A DNA stretch of 64,000 nt from Xestospongia muta (lineage: Eukaryota > Porifera > Demospongiae > Haplosclerida > Petrosiidae): contig OY848929.1 of NCBI GenBank assembly GCA_963693285.1, positions 2,482,501-2,546,500 of the forward strand, written 5' to 3'. How positions within the stretch are numbered: the first letter of the stretch is position 1; every line of letters begins with the position of its first letter. Made by a program: the position numbers and the translations under genes. Of this stretch, positions 22,716-51,479 are shown one piece after another. The notes under the pieces were generated by a model that saw only the letters and a program-made list of their open reading frames with translations, was not told the origin of the DNA and searched no databases.

Positions 22716-23305
22716 ACACATTTTCCTGTTATATATATATATATGCACTAATGTTTTAAATACTTTCAATCACAAACATACCAGTACAGTTATGACTATC
22801 AATATTGAGAGAATATCCTGAATCACAAGAACAGCTATAATTACCCAAAGTGTTTGTACAATAATGAGCACAACCACCATTGTTAGTAGTACATTCATTG
22901 ATGTCTAAATGATATAAAGTTATGTCATTAAACCTATATTATCTTACCAGAACAATGTAGTTTGTTATAAATTTGATAGCCAGAATAACAAGAACAGATG
23001 ACTATACTGTTTGTTTGTATACACACTTGTTCACAACCACCATTGTCATTTGAACATGTTGGATTCACTAGTGCAACGACCAAACATATTAATATTCTCA
23101 TTAATATTGTTATACTTATGAGTGCAATTATGTTGATCAACCTGTAGGGAATAACCATTACCACATGTACAAAAATAACTATAAAATGTATTGTGACAGA
23201 AGTGTTCACAACCACCATTGTTGATATCACAAATGCTACTAGTTTTGACCTTAACATCTAAATGATGTCACACAATCAATCAATGCTGCTAATTTATTCA
23301 CTTAC

Positions 23306-24625
23306 CTGGTCCATTGAGAAGCATTCCTGCTAGATATCCATAGCCACCATGAAGAGTAAATCCATACACACTGACATATATCTTCCCATTAGGATGACTA
23401 TGACTGATAGCGTAGTTTCCATCAACTGTAGTATTATAACCATATCCAGTGACTGTCCCATACACATCATATATTGGTGTGAAATCCAGTGTTGTTAGTG
23501 TACCATTAATTACTACAGTCCCATTGTAGTGTGTATCAGCTGGTATTGCTATACTGTAATGATTTGTTGGCATTTCAGGTAATGTAGCAAAAGTGACATT
23601 GTGAGGATATTGTCTAATAGGAGGAACTGTCATTAACAATGGGTCACCATAGCCATTTGGCATAGGATAATCACAACTAAATGCCTGTGCAGCAATGTAG
23701 CATTTACTACTGCAGAAAACATAGCAAAAGTGATCAAAATTAGTATCAAAAGTAATGATATCTCCAGCAAAGCTCAATGTAACATTAGTATTGTTTTGTG
23801 GACATGAAATACTCACTTTAGTGTTATTTTCTGATACTATGAGTTTAAATCGTTGTCCATTACGACTATACAATGGTGTTAATAAGAAATGTGTTCCTCA
23901 ATTAATAGTAGGTGGTATTTGTGTACTAAGAGGATCACAATTATTATAAGGTATTGGAACTTCAGCACATTGGTGTCCTCCAACTACTGTTAATGGATGA
24001 TTTGAGACTATTTTAGTTCCACTGAGATCAACTAATGTTGCTGCTATCAGTAGAGTCTGCAGTGAATGAAGGGTAATAGTATGACTGGACCTTGCTGTAA
24101 TAGTAACTAATATGCTATTTGTTTGAGCATTTGAAGGTAGTTGTAGATTTTGAGTAGGTGTAATAGTCACAGTTGTATTGTCTCTACAACCAACAAGAAG
24201 GATTTGACTATATCTTCCACTACTTGTACTATTTGCAGATATTCCATAATAGATATATTCCTGTGTAGGTTGTTCAGAGCATGGTAGAGCTAGATAGGTT
24301 GAATGAGGTGTATCTATATGGCCTATTAATACAATGGAGATAGGTTGACCAGACACTGATTTAACATGTAGTCCATAATTACGATAAGAATGTGTTACTT
24401 CTCTCACTTGTAGTCTGGATGGTATTGTTACCAAGTCAGGAGAGTGGACACTTGTTATTCCAGTATAGCTATAAGCTCCAGACAATGATGAAATAGTAAA
24501 TTGAACTGGATTTGGACTCATAGTGTAGATCAGCATTTCCATGACCTTATAAGTAGCTAGTTGTCTTAAGAATGCTACATTGAATTCTGTAGCATAACTG
24601 GATGCAATCATGCTTGAAACTTTGC
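23306..24625 (-). other. IgGFc-binding domain exon with UGA
   Basis: A 1320-nt exon that starts after an AG acceptor at 24626 and ends at a GT donor at 23305. It encodes about 440 residues of the IgGFc-binding protein N-terminal domain family (motifs SSYATEFNVAFL, YRNYGLHVKSVSGQP, TVTITPTQ, VVGGHQCAEVP, VDGNYAISHSHPNGKIYVSVYGF). The paralogue at 54635-55951 is the same length less one codon and intact. Here UGA (23898-23900) takes the place of the paralogue's UGG. Incoming and outgoing phase are both 1. Confidence 0.85.
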
Positions 24626-25610
24626 CTGTAAAAATTGAGAACGTATATAAATATAATATTATGGTTAGTTTTAACAATGTAAGACCTAGACATTATAATT
24701 ATTAAAGACTACTGACAAGAGAAAAAAATTACATGTTAGCAAAATTTGTAATTTCTCAACAACAGCTCAACACATGGAGAAATCAAAGGTTACTACTGGT
24801 ATATTAATACTATATATGTGTGTCTCTTGATATTACAAGATTATGATTGATTGTGAAACATGAGTCATTTTATAATTGATTTGGAAGATGTTGACTTCAC
24901 AGTAAAGCACTAACTAGCTAGAACTGGAAAGATTCTACTTAATTAATTAGTTTGTTAATATATTATACTTATTGTAACCATACCAGAACAGAAACATAGT
25001 AATAATCTATAATTATAGTACACTAATAAGTAATATAATAATCATTTGTAAAGTTTGAGTCAAAGATCTGTATGAACCAACAACCATGTAGCATACTCAG
25101 CCAAAGATATACTATTACCTCCAAAATATTCTCCCATCTCATCCTCTCTCATTTACAAAATATTTAATTTCTGCCTTGATATACTAAAGCTCTGTCATTT
25201 CTCCTTGTAATAATAGACAACACGATAACTGCTTTATAAAATGAACCTCCAAAATATAATGCTCACATTTATACTCAAACTATCAAAGTTAATATGGGAA
25301 GTTAATAATCTTTTGATCTGTTTACTGATTGTAGCTGGTTAATGTAAAATTACATTGTAATAAGTGTTTTAAGTATAAGCTTTTAAGCTTAAGTAGTAGG
25401 TGTTTCTGTACTTTGTCTTTGTCTACATCCTTACATAATAGAACAGGTAGTTTAGCATATTCACACCAATATCTAAATTACCTCAAACTATAGACATAAT
25501 AATTGCTGATGATTAAACTCATTTTTAGCATGACTCATACATAGTACATTATAAGATATTTATATTTTTAGGACATTAAACTCAGGGACCACACTAGTCT
25601 AACTGTAATA

Positions 25611-25693
25611 TAACAATAATTATAGTGCAAATATTGTACACATAACAGTAGAACAATAATTATAGCGCAAATATTGTACACATAACAGTAGAC
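25611..25693. repeat. 41-bp direct repeat, two copies
   Basis: ACAATAATTATAGYGCAAAT...ATAACAGTAG occurs twice in a row. The duplicated region near 44,635 has a single copy. Noncoding, inside intron 1 of the minus-strand gene. Confidence 0.7.
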
Positions 25694-25803
25694 AATAAAG
25701 AAATCAACTACACAGTGTTGTTTACATTTATAAAATGTCATATTACTTTAAGCCCCAAATTTAAGTTTTTTTATAGCTGTCCATATAACTAATCAAAACT
25801 TAT

Positions 25804-25879
25804 CATATATAGGATCAGTTGAATAAACAAATAATATTGTATGAAATAAAAGAACAGACAGCTTCCATTCTTTGGCCAT
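25804..25879 (-). other. Signal-peptide exon with mutated donor
   Basis: ATG at 25879-25877, then 25 codons with a hydrophobic core (MAKEWKLSVLLFH..., ending STDPIYG) and one base left over (phase 1). It is almost identical to the exon at 44835-44910. The donor at 25803-25802 is AT where the other copy has GT, a G-to-A change at position +1 that should abolish normal splicing. Confidence 0.75.
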
Positions 25880-27390
25880 TTTTAAGAAAATACTTAGTCT
25901 ATATAAAGCAAGCAAACGCTGCTTCTTGAAGTTGACGCGAATATAATTCAGCGATTATAATCACGTTCTTAATATACCATGGCGTTCAAAGAGTTCGATG
26001 AATTTGAATTATTTGAGTTTATTAAAGTTAACTATAGGTACACGTGTACTGTTTCTGTGATGTAACAGATATTATTGAAGGGAAAACTTAACACAGAGAG
26101 TGTTAAAGAGTCAGTTACTGTCTCATAAGAAGCTGGAGAAACTGTAAGGTAAGCAATAATTAGAAATTTTTGTGTTTGATATAGCTCTATATGATTTGAG
26201 TTGGTGTAAAGCTATAATTGATTGGACATCTCAGAAACTGGTGGGTTTTCCTCTTGCCATGTTATGGATAGTTATTTACTAATTGTTCCCAGCTAACAAA
26301 AGCTGTAGCAAGGTGGAAGCAGAGGCAGAAAGATAAGCAAATCCATCATTTGACCCACTGTGTTTATGATGCTCAGAAACCTTGTCTTAACCTATAACTA
26401 TAGTGAAGGGATGATCATAGAAAGAAATACTGCAAAGAATTGAAAGATTTTGAGCAATTTTGAGTGAGATATTGATTGCTTCCTGCCAAAACATTTCACT
26501 AGACAATCCAGGCTCATCCCTACATAGGCATTGCTACCTTTCCTATATATAATGCTTATTTATATTATTCAAAATTTTGCTATTCATTTTAGTAGAGTTA
26601 TGGTTAAACTTTCCAAAACTTTAATCATTACAACAAGGGCAAATTGTATACACAATAAGTATATTGCAGGAATAAAAAGGAGTAATTGATGTAGCAGTCA
26701 ACATTCTAGATTGTATCATCCTTTTTCATTCCTAACGTACTATCTATTCATGTGAATTACTCACTATGTAATTTGTTGGTATGTTGGTGTTGCATGTATG
26801 TAGCACATCATTTGACACAAATTTATACGTCATTCTTTTTTCATTTCTAACGTACTATCTATTTATATGAATTACTCACTGTGTAATTTGTTGGTATGTT
26901 ACAGAACAACATCAAGTGAGTAATTTACATGAATTTTAATTCCATAGTGTTCCACTGATGTAATCTGAACAGCAAGTAATAAGGAAAGTTGCAAAAGATA
27001 TCAGTACAGTTGATGTGTAAGGCTGTGTTAGGCTATTTCAATTCAAAGGTACTACTGGACAACATACCAATTGACTCTGCTATCTTTGATTCAAGGTGGT
27101 ATTAGAAATGGTCTAGATAAATTGTTGTGTATTTGAGCAGTTCCAAGATATTTAATTGCCTACAAGTATAAGGTAAAAAATTTTCTAAAAATGAAGAAAG
27201 GTAGGTGTAATATACATATGACAGTTAATTAACTAATTAACAATAATGTTTAATTCAATTATTTGTAGGCCGAGTCTGAGCGAGCCCAACAATTGTCATG
27301 TCAAAGACAATTTTTGATGACGACGATGTAAACAAATCATTCCGTAATCTCTAATTAGCGTCAAGTAAAGTAAGTAAACATAACTATATA

Positions 27391-28057
27391 GTGCTTTTGC
27401 TTTGTACAAGCACGTGAGCTAGCATGAGAAAATGGAGATAGGGCAAAGTCAGTAAAAAGAAAGAGGGAGAACTTTACAACAGAGAAGATGAAGACAGATC
27501 TCATGTTTATAAGCTACAGGGTATCTTATGATAGGCAAAATGGCACATATTCTAACTTAGTAAGCAAAGTGGGACATTCTCATCATATCTAAAGTAAAGT
27601 TGTAATAATTTAATAGTATTGTTTTTCTCTATTATATCTTTTATAAAGTAAAGTATATATTAGTTAAATTTGGCTTTATCATGATATAACTTATACTGTT
27701 TAATTAACTATTATTGTTATTATTATAGTTATTGTTTATTATGAGATAATTTTTTAATGACAAAGAGACATCCAATAGCAGGTAGCTAATGTTAGGATAT
27801 CAAGCAATATTAACATGATTATTAAATGTAATAAAATTGAATAAAGATAACACTGTGTAGATTATACTAAATTAAGTTTTTAATTTTACTTTTGAAAGAG
27901 TCTGCTGTCAAGCAGGATTTAATAGAATATGGAAGAACATTCCATAGAGAGGAAACAGAAGGAACAAAGCAATATAATGAAGCAGATGTATGAGTGATCT
28001 TTACAAAGATAACAAAAATAGTTAATATCAGTTTCATAACTTTTCATCTTCATGAAA
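27391..28057. other. Unassigned AT-rich spacer
   Basis: Between the duplicated 5' region and the next gene's stop codon I see no gene. It should include the 3' UTR of the large minus-strand gene. Confidence 0.5.
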
Positions 28058-44910
<16,853 letters not shown>

Positions 44911-45000
44911 TTTTGAGTAACTACTTCATCTATATCGAAGCAAACAAAAGCTGCTTTTTTGAGATAAAAGCGAATATATTTTTGCTATTAGAATCACGTT

Positions 45001-45010
45001 GTTTATATAA
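45001..45010 (-). promoter_or_regulatory. Possible TATA box of the giant receptor
   Basis: TTATATAAAC on the minus strand, 91-100 bp before the ATG at 44910, a distance similar to the plus-strand genes. Position and composition only. The duplicate at 25.9 kb is less TATA-like. Confidence 0.35.
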
Positions 45011-45972
45011 CTAAGAGTTCGCGGAATTTGAATTATTCGAGTTTATTAAAGTTAACTATAGCTACACGTGTACTGTTTCTGTGATGTAACGGCTATTATT
45101 GAAGGGAAAACTTAACACAGAGAATGGTAAGGAGTCAGTTACTGCCACATAAGAAGCTGGAGAAACTGTAAGGTAAGCAATAATTAATAAGTTATGCGTT
45201 TGATATAGCTCTACATGATTTGAGTTGGTGTAAAGCTATAATTTGATCGGACATCTCAGAAACTCACTGGTGAGTTTCCTCTTCACATATTTTGGACAGC
45301 TATTTACTAATTGTTTCCAGCCACTTCTCTTCAGGTCAAGGACTTTAAACAAGTTTATAGTCATTGTTCTAATTACTCTTGTGTAAATAGCTTTTGATAG
45401 ACGTAACTGAGCAGCTGTAAGATGTTCTGTTAAGTACTGCACTAAATAGATAAGCTATAGATAAGTAATGTATTACATTGTAATGAGAAAAATGTGAGTG
45501 TCCCAACTTTTTGAGTGCCACTGTATAATAGCAAATAGCATCATATTTTATAATAGAATTCATCAGGAAGTAATTATAAACTAGGAATACATGGATATGC
45601 TGGGTTTGGTTCATGTGGTGATAGGTTAGATTAATGACAAGTGTGGTTTTGATCTCTAGTCTGTTCAGAATAATAGTAAACTTATATTTTGAAATATAAT
45701 TTCTGTATACCTAGCTTTTAACTTAATCATTGATCTTATTTCCCATTACATTACTCTAGACATCTTGTATACATGCTTTTGCATAATTGTGGTCCAGGTT
45801 ACGGTGAAGTAACTATTACATTCCTAAGCATGACTAAACGACACACGCACACACACACACACACATAAACTAAGGTGAGATTTTGGTGCACCATTCAGAT
45901 TAGTTGCCTCGTGCTAAGGCACTTGGCAATTACGAGTAAATAAAAACATTTTCTAAGAAATGAAGCAAATAT

Positions 45973-46222
45973 AGGGATGGGTAATATCAGTCCAATACAA
46001 AGAATATGAACAGTATAGTAGGGATAGCAATTGTACCATCCGTATGTAATAACACATGCACAGAATCCAATGACATATCACTGATATTACTTAAGTGATT
46101 TAGATAGTTGGTGTATATCCTTATTTGATTGTGCTTGTAGTATGGATGATGCAATTGCCGTTACTACACTATCTTCTTTGCATTCTTTGTATTGCACGTG
46201 TGCTGATATTATCCATCCTTAT
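45973..46222. mobile_element. MITE-like element, copy 2
   Basis: Inverted ends GGATGGGTAATATCAG on the left and, inverted, GGATGGATAATATCAG on the right, with ATACAAAGAATR following on each side. About 250 bp, no coding capacity. It sits inside the duplicated 5' region and is absent from the other duplicate, so it inserted after the duplication or was lost from copy 1. Confidence 0.7.
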
Positions 46223-46779
46223 ATTAATTTCATATTTTTTTAGAAAAAGTTTTCATTGATTTGTATGCTTAAGTTTTTACATGCAAGTTTTTGATAGTCA
46301 TGAGATATTGATTGTTTCCTGCCAAAACATTTCAATGGACAATCCAGGCCATCTCTACATAGGCATGTTACCTTTCCTATTGATAAAGCTTATTTTAATT
46401 ACTCAAAATTATGCTATTCAGTTTAGTAGATTTATGGTTAAACTTTCCAAAAACTTTGATTATTACAACAAGGGCAAATTGTACACACAATAAGTAAATT
46501 ACAGGAATAAATAATAGTAATTGATGTAGCAGTCAACATTCTAGATTCCATCATTCTTTTTCATTCCTAACATACTATCTATTTATGTGAATTACAGTTT
46601 ACTCACTATGTAATTTGTTGGTGTGTTGGTGTTGTATGTATGTAGCATATCATTTGATGCAAATTTATACGATATTCTTTTTTCATTCCTAACATACTAT
46701 CCATTCATGTGAATTACTCACTGTGTAATTTGTTGGTGTGTTACAGAACAATACGAAGTGAGCAATTCACATGAATTTT

Positions 46780-46935
46780 AATTCCATAGTGTTTCACTGA
46801 TATCATCTGAACAGCAAGCAATAAGGAACATTCCACTGATGTAATCTGAACAGCAAGTAATAAGGAAAGTTCCACTGATGTAATCTGAACAGCAAGTAAT
46901 AAAGAAAGTAATCTGAACAGCAAATAATAAGAAAA
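46780..46935. repeat. About 39-bp tandem repeat
   Basis: TCCACTGATGTAATCTGAAC followed by AGCAAGTAATAAGGAAAGT occurs about four times, with the outer units imperfect. The duplicate at about 26,945-26,990 has it once. Confidence 0.85.
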
Positions 46936-47439
46936 GTTTCAAAAGATGTCAGCACAGCTGATGTGTTAGGCTGTGTCAGGCTATTTCAATTCAAAGATAA
47001 TGTAGTTGGTGATCCTTGTGGTCCAGCTGTCATTATAGACTAATTGAGGTCTAATGTCCCTTACTGATTAACATGCCAATTGGCTCTATTGTCTTTGATT
47101 CAAGGTGGTATTAGAAATGGTCTGGATAAATTGTTGTTTATTTGAGCAGTTCCAAGATGTCTAATTGCCTTAGAAATATAAGGGAAAAAATTTTCTAAAA
47201 CGAAGAAAGGTAGGTGTAATGTACATGTGACAGTTAATTAACTAATTAACAGTAATTTTAATTTAATTATTTATGGGGCGACTCTGAGCAAGCCCCACAA
47301 TTGTCATGTCGAAGGACAATTTTTGACGACGACAATGTACATAAGTCATTCCGTAATCTCTAATATAGCGTCAAGTAAAGTAGGTGAACATAACTAACAA
47401 GGTGGCAAATATTACTGATGATCCAAAAAAACAACTATT

Positions 47440-47860
47440 AACTAAACCTATAGAAGATATCCAGTCAGACAAGAACAAGAATAGCTACCAATTGTGTTTT
47501 GACAATTATGTTCACATCCTCCATTTTGAGTTACACATTCATTAAATGTCTATCATCATTATTGTATCAGATTAATATCATTAATGAGTAATGATCTTAC
47601 CAAGATGTGTGGTTATCAATTCCAAGTTGGTATCCATACTGACAACTACATCTATAGCTTCCAATAGTATTAGTACATAGTTGAGTACATCCAGAAATCC
47701 CTTCACTACACTCATCAATGTCTGTGTGGGTGGTATTAATGTCAATATTAAGTATGTATATATAATAATACCTGAACAGAATTTATCATTAACCAAATTA
47801 AAGCCAGACTGACAAGAACAATTGAACAATAGTACTTTATTAATACATATTGGTATATGT
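47440..47860 (-). pseudogene. Detached EGF exons
   Basis: Pieces corresponding to three consecutive exons of the higher-order unit (near 47455-47550, 47600-47720 and 47768-47855). The first and last are truncated. The middle one has lost two bases at its 3' end (CACACATCTTG where intact copies have CACACATGTCTTG). Confidence 0.8.
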
Positions 47861-48303
47861 CTGTGTGGGCGGTATTAATATAGTGTACACTAACCATACT
47901 GTTCATAGTATTGGCTTTGTTTTGTATTATAATTTTACTCATAACAGCTATGACAATTTATCTGTGTATGCTGAGCAGACATTTTAAATTGGTTATTATA
48001 GCCAAATCACTTTTAACATGTACAGCAATATAATGAACTCAAAGAGACTGTGCTGCTAAAAATACTTATACTTGCATACATTAACATTTAAAATATTTAT
48101 AATTTAAAAATTCTTTTTTAGCATTCACAACAACTTTAGATCAAAATTTATAACATGTACATATTTCAAACATTTTCCTATGGTATTGTAACATGACTTA
48201 TTCATCAATACAACTGTTATCAGTTTGTAAACGTGTTATGAAAGTCAAAACAAATTTTAACGTGTTAATGCTATTAAATCATTGCTATTTAATCATTATT
48301 AAA
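47861..48303. other. Spacer
   Basis: AT-rich; I see no gene or known repeat in it. Confidence 0.5.
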
Positions 48304-49895
48304 TTAGGCATTATTAAAGCAACAGTAATAAAATAAAATTAAAAATATATAACACAACATATATAGATAATAATAGTTTTCTTTTACAAAGACGATAAGA
48401 ATAATTAAATCAGATTTACAACTGTTTCTACATGACATTGGTTGTATTTCATAGTACAATGGATTCTGTTGAGCAATGTTATCTTCAGAAATGCCATATT
48501 GCTGTGCATTAGGTCTTCGTTTGATAACAAGAAAAAATAAAATTGCAGCAATTAGACAAATAACTACCGGATACAGAAAGTAAACTAATAACTGCTTAAT
48601 ATAGAAACTATTAACAATACCTGCAGTAACTATAACTGATATTGACACAGCAATATAAACACTGTTACTTGAACTTAAGGACTACATAATATTATAATAC
48701 ATAACTCACTGTTTGACTATCTAGAGTCACTGTTGGTATAACTTTAGCAGCTATTAAAAGTGAAAAGATGGCAACATATATGTAATCAATAGCTATACTA
48801 TTAGTAGTATCATGTATTTCAATATATCTCAATTGTTTATCTTCTTACCTTCAAAATGAACCCATTGTCAAGTAAGGAGAAACCTGAAGTACATTCACAA
48901 TGAAATGACCCATCATCATTCACACATCTCTGACTACAACCTCCATTATTTTGAGCACATTCATTAATGTCTTATAAAAGACATGTTAATGAAAATATAA
49001 TTTAGTAGACAACTAACCAAAGCAAGTATGATCATCATTGCCTAAGTAATAGCCAGTCTGACATGTACACTGATAACTACCAACACTGTTATGACAACCT
49101 TGAGTACATCTTGTTAGATTGAGTGAACACTCATCAATGTCTATTGTAAATTAAGATATATTGAGAATAAATGATAAAGATAAATTTACCTGAGCAGAAT
49201 ATACTATTATATAGATGATATCCAGGTTGACAGGTACATTGGAAACTACCATCAGTATTTGTACATATTTGTTCACAACCTCCATTTCCAATCTCACATT
49301 CATTAATATCTGTTTATTAATAAGTCTTAATTAAACAATTTTAAGTATATGTCTAATTGATCCGCTGTACAAATGCTTATATTAGTATCAGTGTTGAATC
49401 CAATATCACACTGACACTGATAACTTCCTGGTTTATTGATACAAGTATGATCATAACCACCATTATCATTATCACACTCATTGATATCTAAATGTTAGAT
49501 ATCATCTATAGCTTCCAATGGTATTAGTACATAGTTGAGTACATCCAGAAATCCCTTTGCTACACTCATTAATGTCTATGTGTGTGGTATTAATGTAGAT
49601 ATTAAGTATGTATATATAATAATACCTGAACAGAATTTATCATTAACTAATCTGAAGCCAGACTGACAAGAACAATTGAACAATGGTACTTTATTAATAC
49701 ATATTTGTTCACAGCCACCATTGTTAGTATCACATTCATTGATGTCTATAATGTAATGTATAATAATGAGTTAACTCAAACATGTACTTACCAGAGCAAT
49801 TTCTGTCATTGCTATCTAATGAGTATCCACTATTACAAGAACAACTGTAACTTCCTTCACTGTTAATACAAGTGTGTTCACAACCACCATTATTA
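48304..49895 (-). pseudogene. Truncated EGF receptor C-terminus
   Basis: Minus strand: last exon (48304-48563, VICLIAAILFFLVIKRRP, then AQQNPLYYEIQPM and a longer unrelated tail), membrane exon (about 48627-48682), stalk (about 48715-48760, with an extra AKV), and EGF exons near 48849-48973, 49022-49143, 49192-49312, 49363-49487, a chimeric piece at 49503-49577, 49625-49745, and a partial one from 49792. Lesions: the last EGF has lost a Cys at its end, and the donor of the exon near 49363 reads CG instead of GT. The 5' part is missing at about 49895, where unrelated sequence and a retrotransposon follow. Confidence 0.78.
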
Positions 49896-51229
49896 TCAAA
49901 TAAAATACTCTATCAGATCCAAGGAATTCTATTTATAATATTGCATAATAAATAATTTACATTATTAGAATAATGCTTTTAAGCTATTACAGTGCTACTG
50001 ACATGAGTGGTTTATAAATGCTAACATATTCATTATTCATGTAGTTGAGGTCAATTCTCAAGGATCTGTTGATAAATATGCTAGTGATAAATGCTTAGAA
50101 ATAAATGGTACTGGCACTGAGTGGTTTACAGTAAATAGGGGTGTCAAACAGGGTTGCCTCCTATCACCAGCACTCTTTAATTTATATATTAATGACCTGG
50201 TTCCCTATGTTAAGAATTTAAATTTAGGAGTATATATAGAAGAGGACATAGTTATGTGTATCCTCCTGTATGGTGATGATATTGCACTGTTAGCTATGAA
50301 CATTGATAAAACTAAAGTTTTGCATATTAGACCAACTAGAAGAGCCAGATCATCTTTTCCCTTTGCATGTAATGGTACCATCATAGAATATTGTAATGAA
50401 TGTAAATACTTAGGAATATGGTTTAATGAATACTTTGACTGTAAACAAATCTTAGAACATACTGCAAAATCAGCTTGGAAAGCTTTGGCAGGAGTTTGTC
50501 ACGTTCTAAAGAATTTAGTGGCTTTCTTTATAAGACATATACATTGTTATATAAATCATTAGTAAATCCAATATTGGACTACGGTGCTTGTATATGGGAA
50601 CACCAAGAGCATCCCAATTAACCATTGTACAAAACAATGCATTGTGCTTCTTCTTAGGATGTAGTAAGATCATGCCTCTAGTTGTCTTAACAGGGGATAT
50701 GGGATGACTTCTAACCCATTATAGACAAATGAATATCACTCTTGAACTCTTTATACAATTAGACATATAGCCCCTTACTACAGAGTCTATTCAAACAATC
50801 TACTGACTTAGGTAATTTAGGAAAAAACACTTGGTCTTGGCACTGCATGAAATTAATGTGTAAAATAAGAGGATATAATAATAAATGAACCCAACACCTT
50901 CAGAACTACAAAATATAATATACACTATAGCCAATGAGGACTGGCAGTCTCAACTAAATAAACCTTTAGATCCCTCATCTGAGTCAGGAGGTAAGTTAGT
51001 AATATATAGACAACTACAACCAGGGCCATTGCCACCTAGTTATGTGATAGCCAACATGACTGAGAAAGGATGTTGGACTATGGCAGCCATACGTGGGGGC
51101 TGTCTGCTCCTAGAAATTGAGTATATTTATATCATATTACTTTATTTTATTTTGTAATTAATTAGTCATTTGTAAGCCATTGGTGGCTAGGCAGTCTTTT
51201 GTGTGTGACAATAATAATAATATTAAAAA
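49896..51229 (+). mobile_element. Non-LTR retrotransposon fragment
   Basis: From about 50041 the plus strand is open and encodes reverse transcriptase core motifs: GVKQGCLLSPALFNLYINDL and, further on, LLYGDDIALLA, then KTKVLHIR and CKYLGIWF, through to 50562. The usual 25-30 residues between the GDD block and the KTKV block are missing, so there is an internal deletion. After 50562 the reading continues in other frames (YKSLVNPILDYGACIWE, NNALCFFLGCSK, LTGDMG) with several stops. The 3' end is a run of AAT units near 51210-51220. 5'-truncated and inactive. The first 140 bp (49896-50035) I cannot assign. Confidence 0.85.
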
Positions 51230-51235
51230 AAGTGA

Positions 51236-51475
51236 TCTATACCTAGTGATAAGCTAAATGATGGAAATAGAATTGACCATGTTCTTCAGGAAAAACCAAT
51301 TAAGGAACTAAACGAATATCTCTTTGCATTATGTAATCATCTGTGTTACTGGTATGACAGTATATTGCTGTTGTCAATTATTTTAGTTTTTGTTCTATAG
51401 GACACTGCTTTTTTAAAAGAAAATTTACAAATTTTAGAGTCAATAGGAGATAAAAAACAAGGGCAACAATGACAA
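51236..51475 (+). pseudogene. Decayed DDHD-phospholipase-like exon fragment
   Basis: 51236-51352 encodes [16 protein letters not shown], then [14 protein letters not shown]. This closely recalls the conserved stretch of the DDHD1/DDHD2/SEC23IP lipase family, which continues with an ESEDTA-like motif. After about 50 bp the sequence DTAFLKENLQ follows at 51401 behind an AG, and stops appear soon after (QGQQ then UGA). The intron donor is not convincing. No other exon of such a gene is visible, so this is a stray fragment. The family assignment is from memory of the motif and is untested. Confidence 0.6.
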
Positions 51476-51479
51476 CAGA

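Larger units (their letters stand above)
21324..25879 (-). pseudogene. IgGFc-binding/EGF single-pass receptor, multiply damaged
   Basis: Reading minus strand: signal exon (25804-25879), one IgGFc-binding domain exon (23306-24625), EGF exons (about 23130-23257, 22945-23075, 22785-22905, a broken one near 22465-22520, 22294-22415, 22122-22240, 21950-22070, 21785-21897), a stalk exon (about 21642-21680), a membrane exon (about 21537-21600) and the last exon (21324-21481) with tail NPLFPEVNEK and stop. Joins are phase 1 wherever checked in the module exons. Lesions: the exon-1 donor is AT instead of GT (25803-25802); UGA at 23898-23900 replaces the Trp of INWGTHFLL; the first EGF donor reads ATAAG instead of GTAAG; one EGF exon is interrupted by a dispersed repeat at 22520. 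The assignment of exon 1 to this gene is inferred from order, strand and phase. Probably a decayed cell-surface adhesion or recognition receptor. Confidence 0.75.
25480..27390. repeat. Segmental duplication of EGF-gene 5' region, copy 1
   Basis: This 1.9-kb stretch covers part of intron 1, exon 1 and the upstream region, and matches about 44,495-47,395 (for example ACACGTGTACTGTTTCTGTG at 26,040 and 45,065, and the shared tail ending GCGTCAAGTAAAGTA near 27,370 and 47,382). Inside it, a 28-codon plus-strand frame starting in a good context at 25979 (MAFKEFDEFELFEF) could be a divergent first exon, but the second copy has lost the ATG, so I do not call it as a gene. No other coding signal. Confidence 0.8.
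45050..47395. repeat. Segmental duplication of EGF-gene 5' region, copy 2
   Basis: Matches 26,030-27,390. It is longer because of a MITE-like insertion (45973-46222), an AC tract (45842-45865) and an expanded tandem repeat (46780-46935). No gene is supported. Confidence 0.8.
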
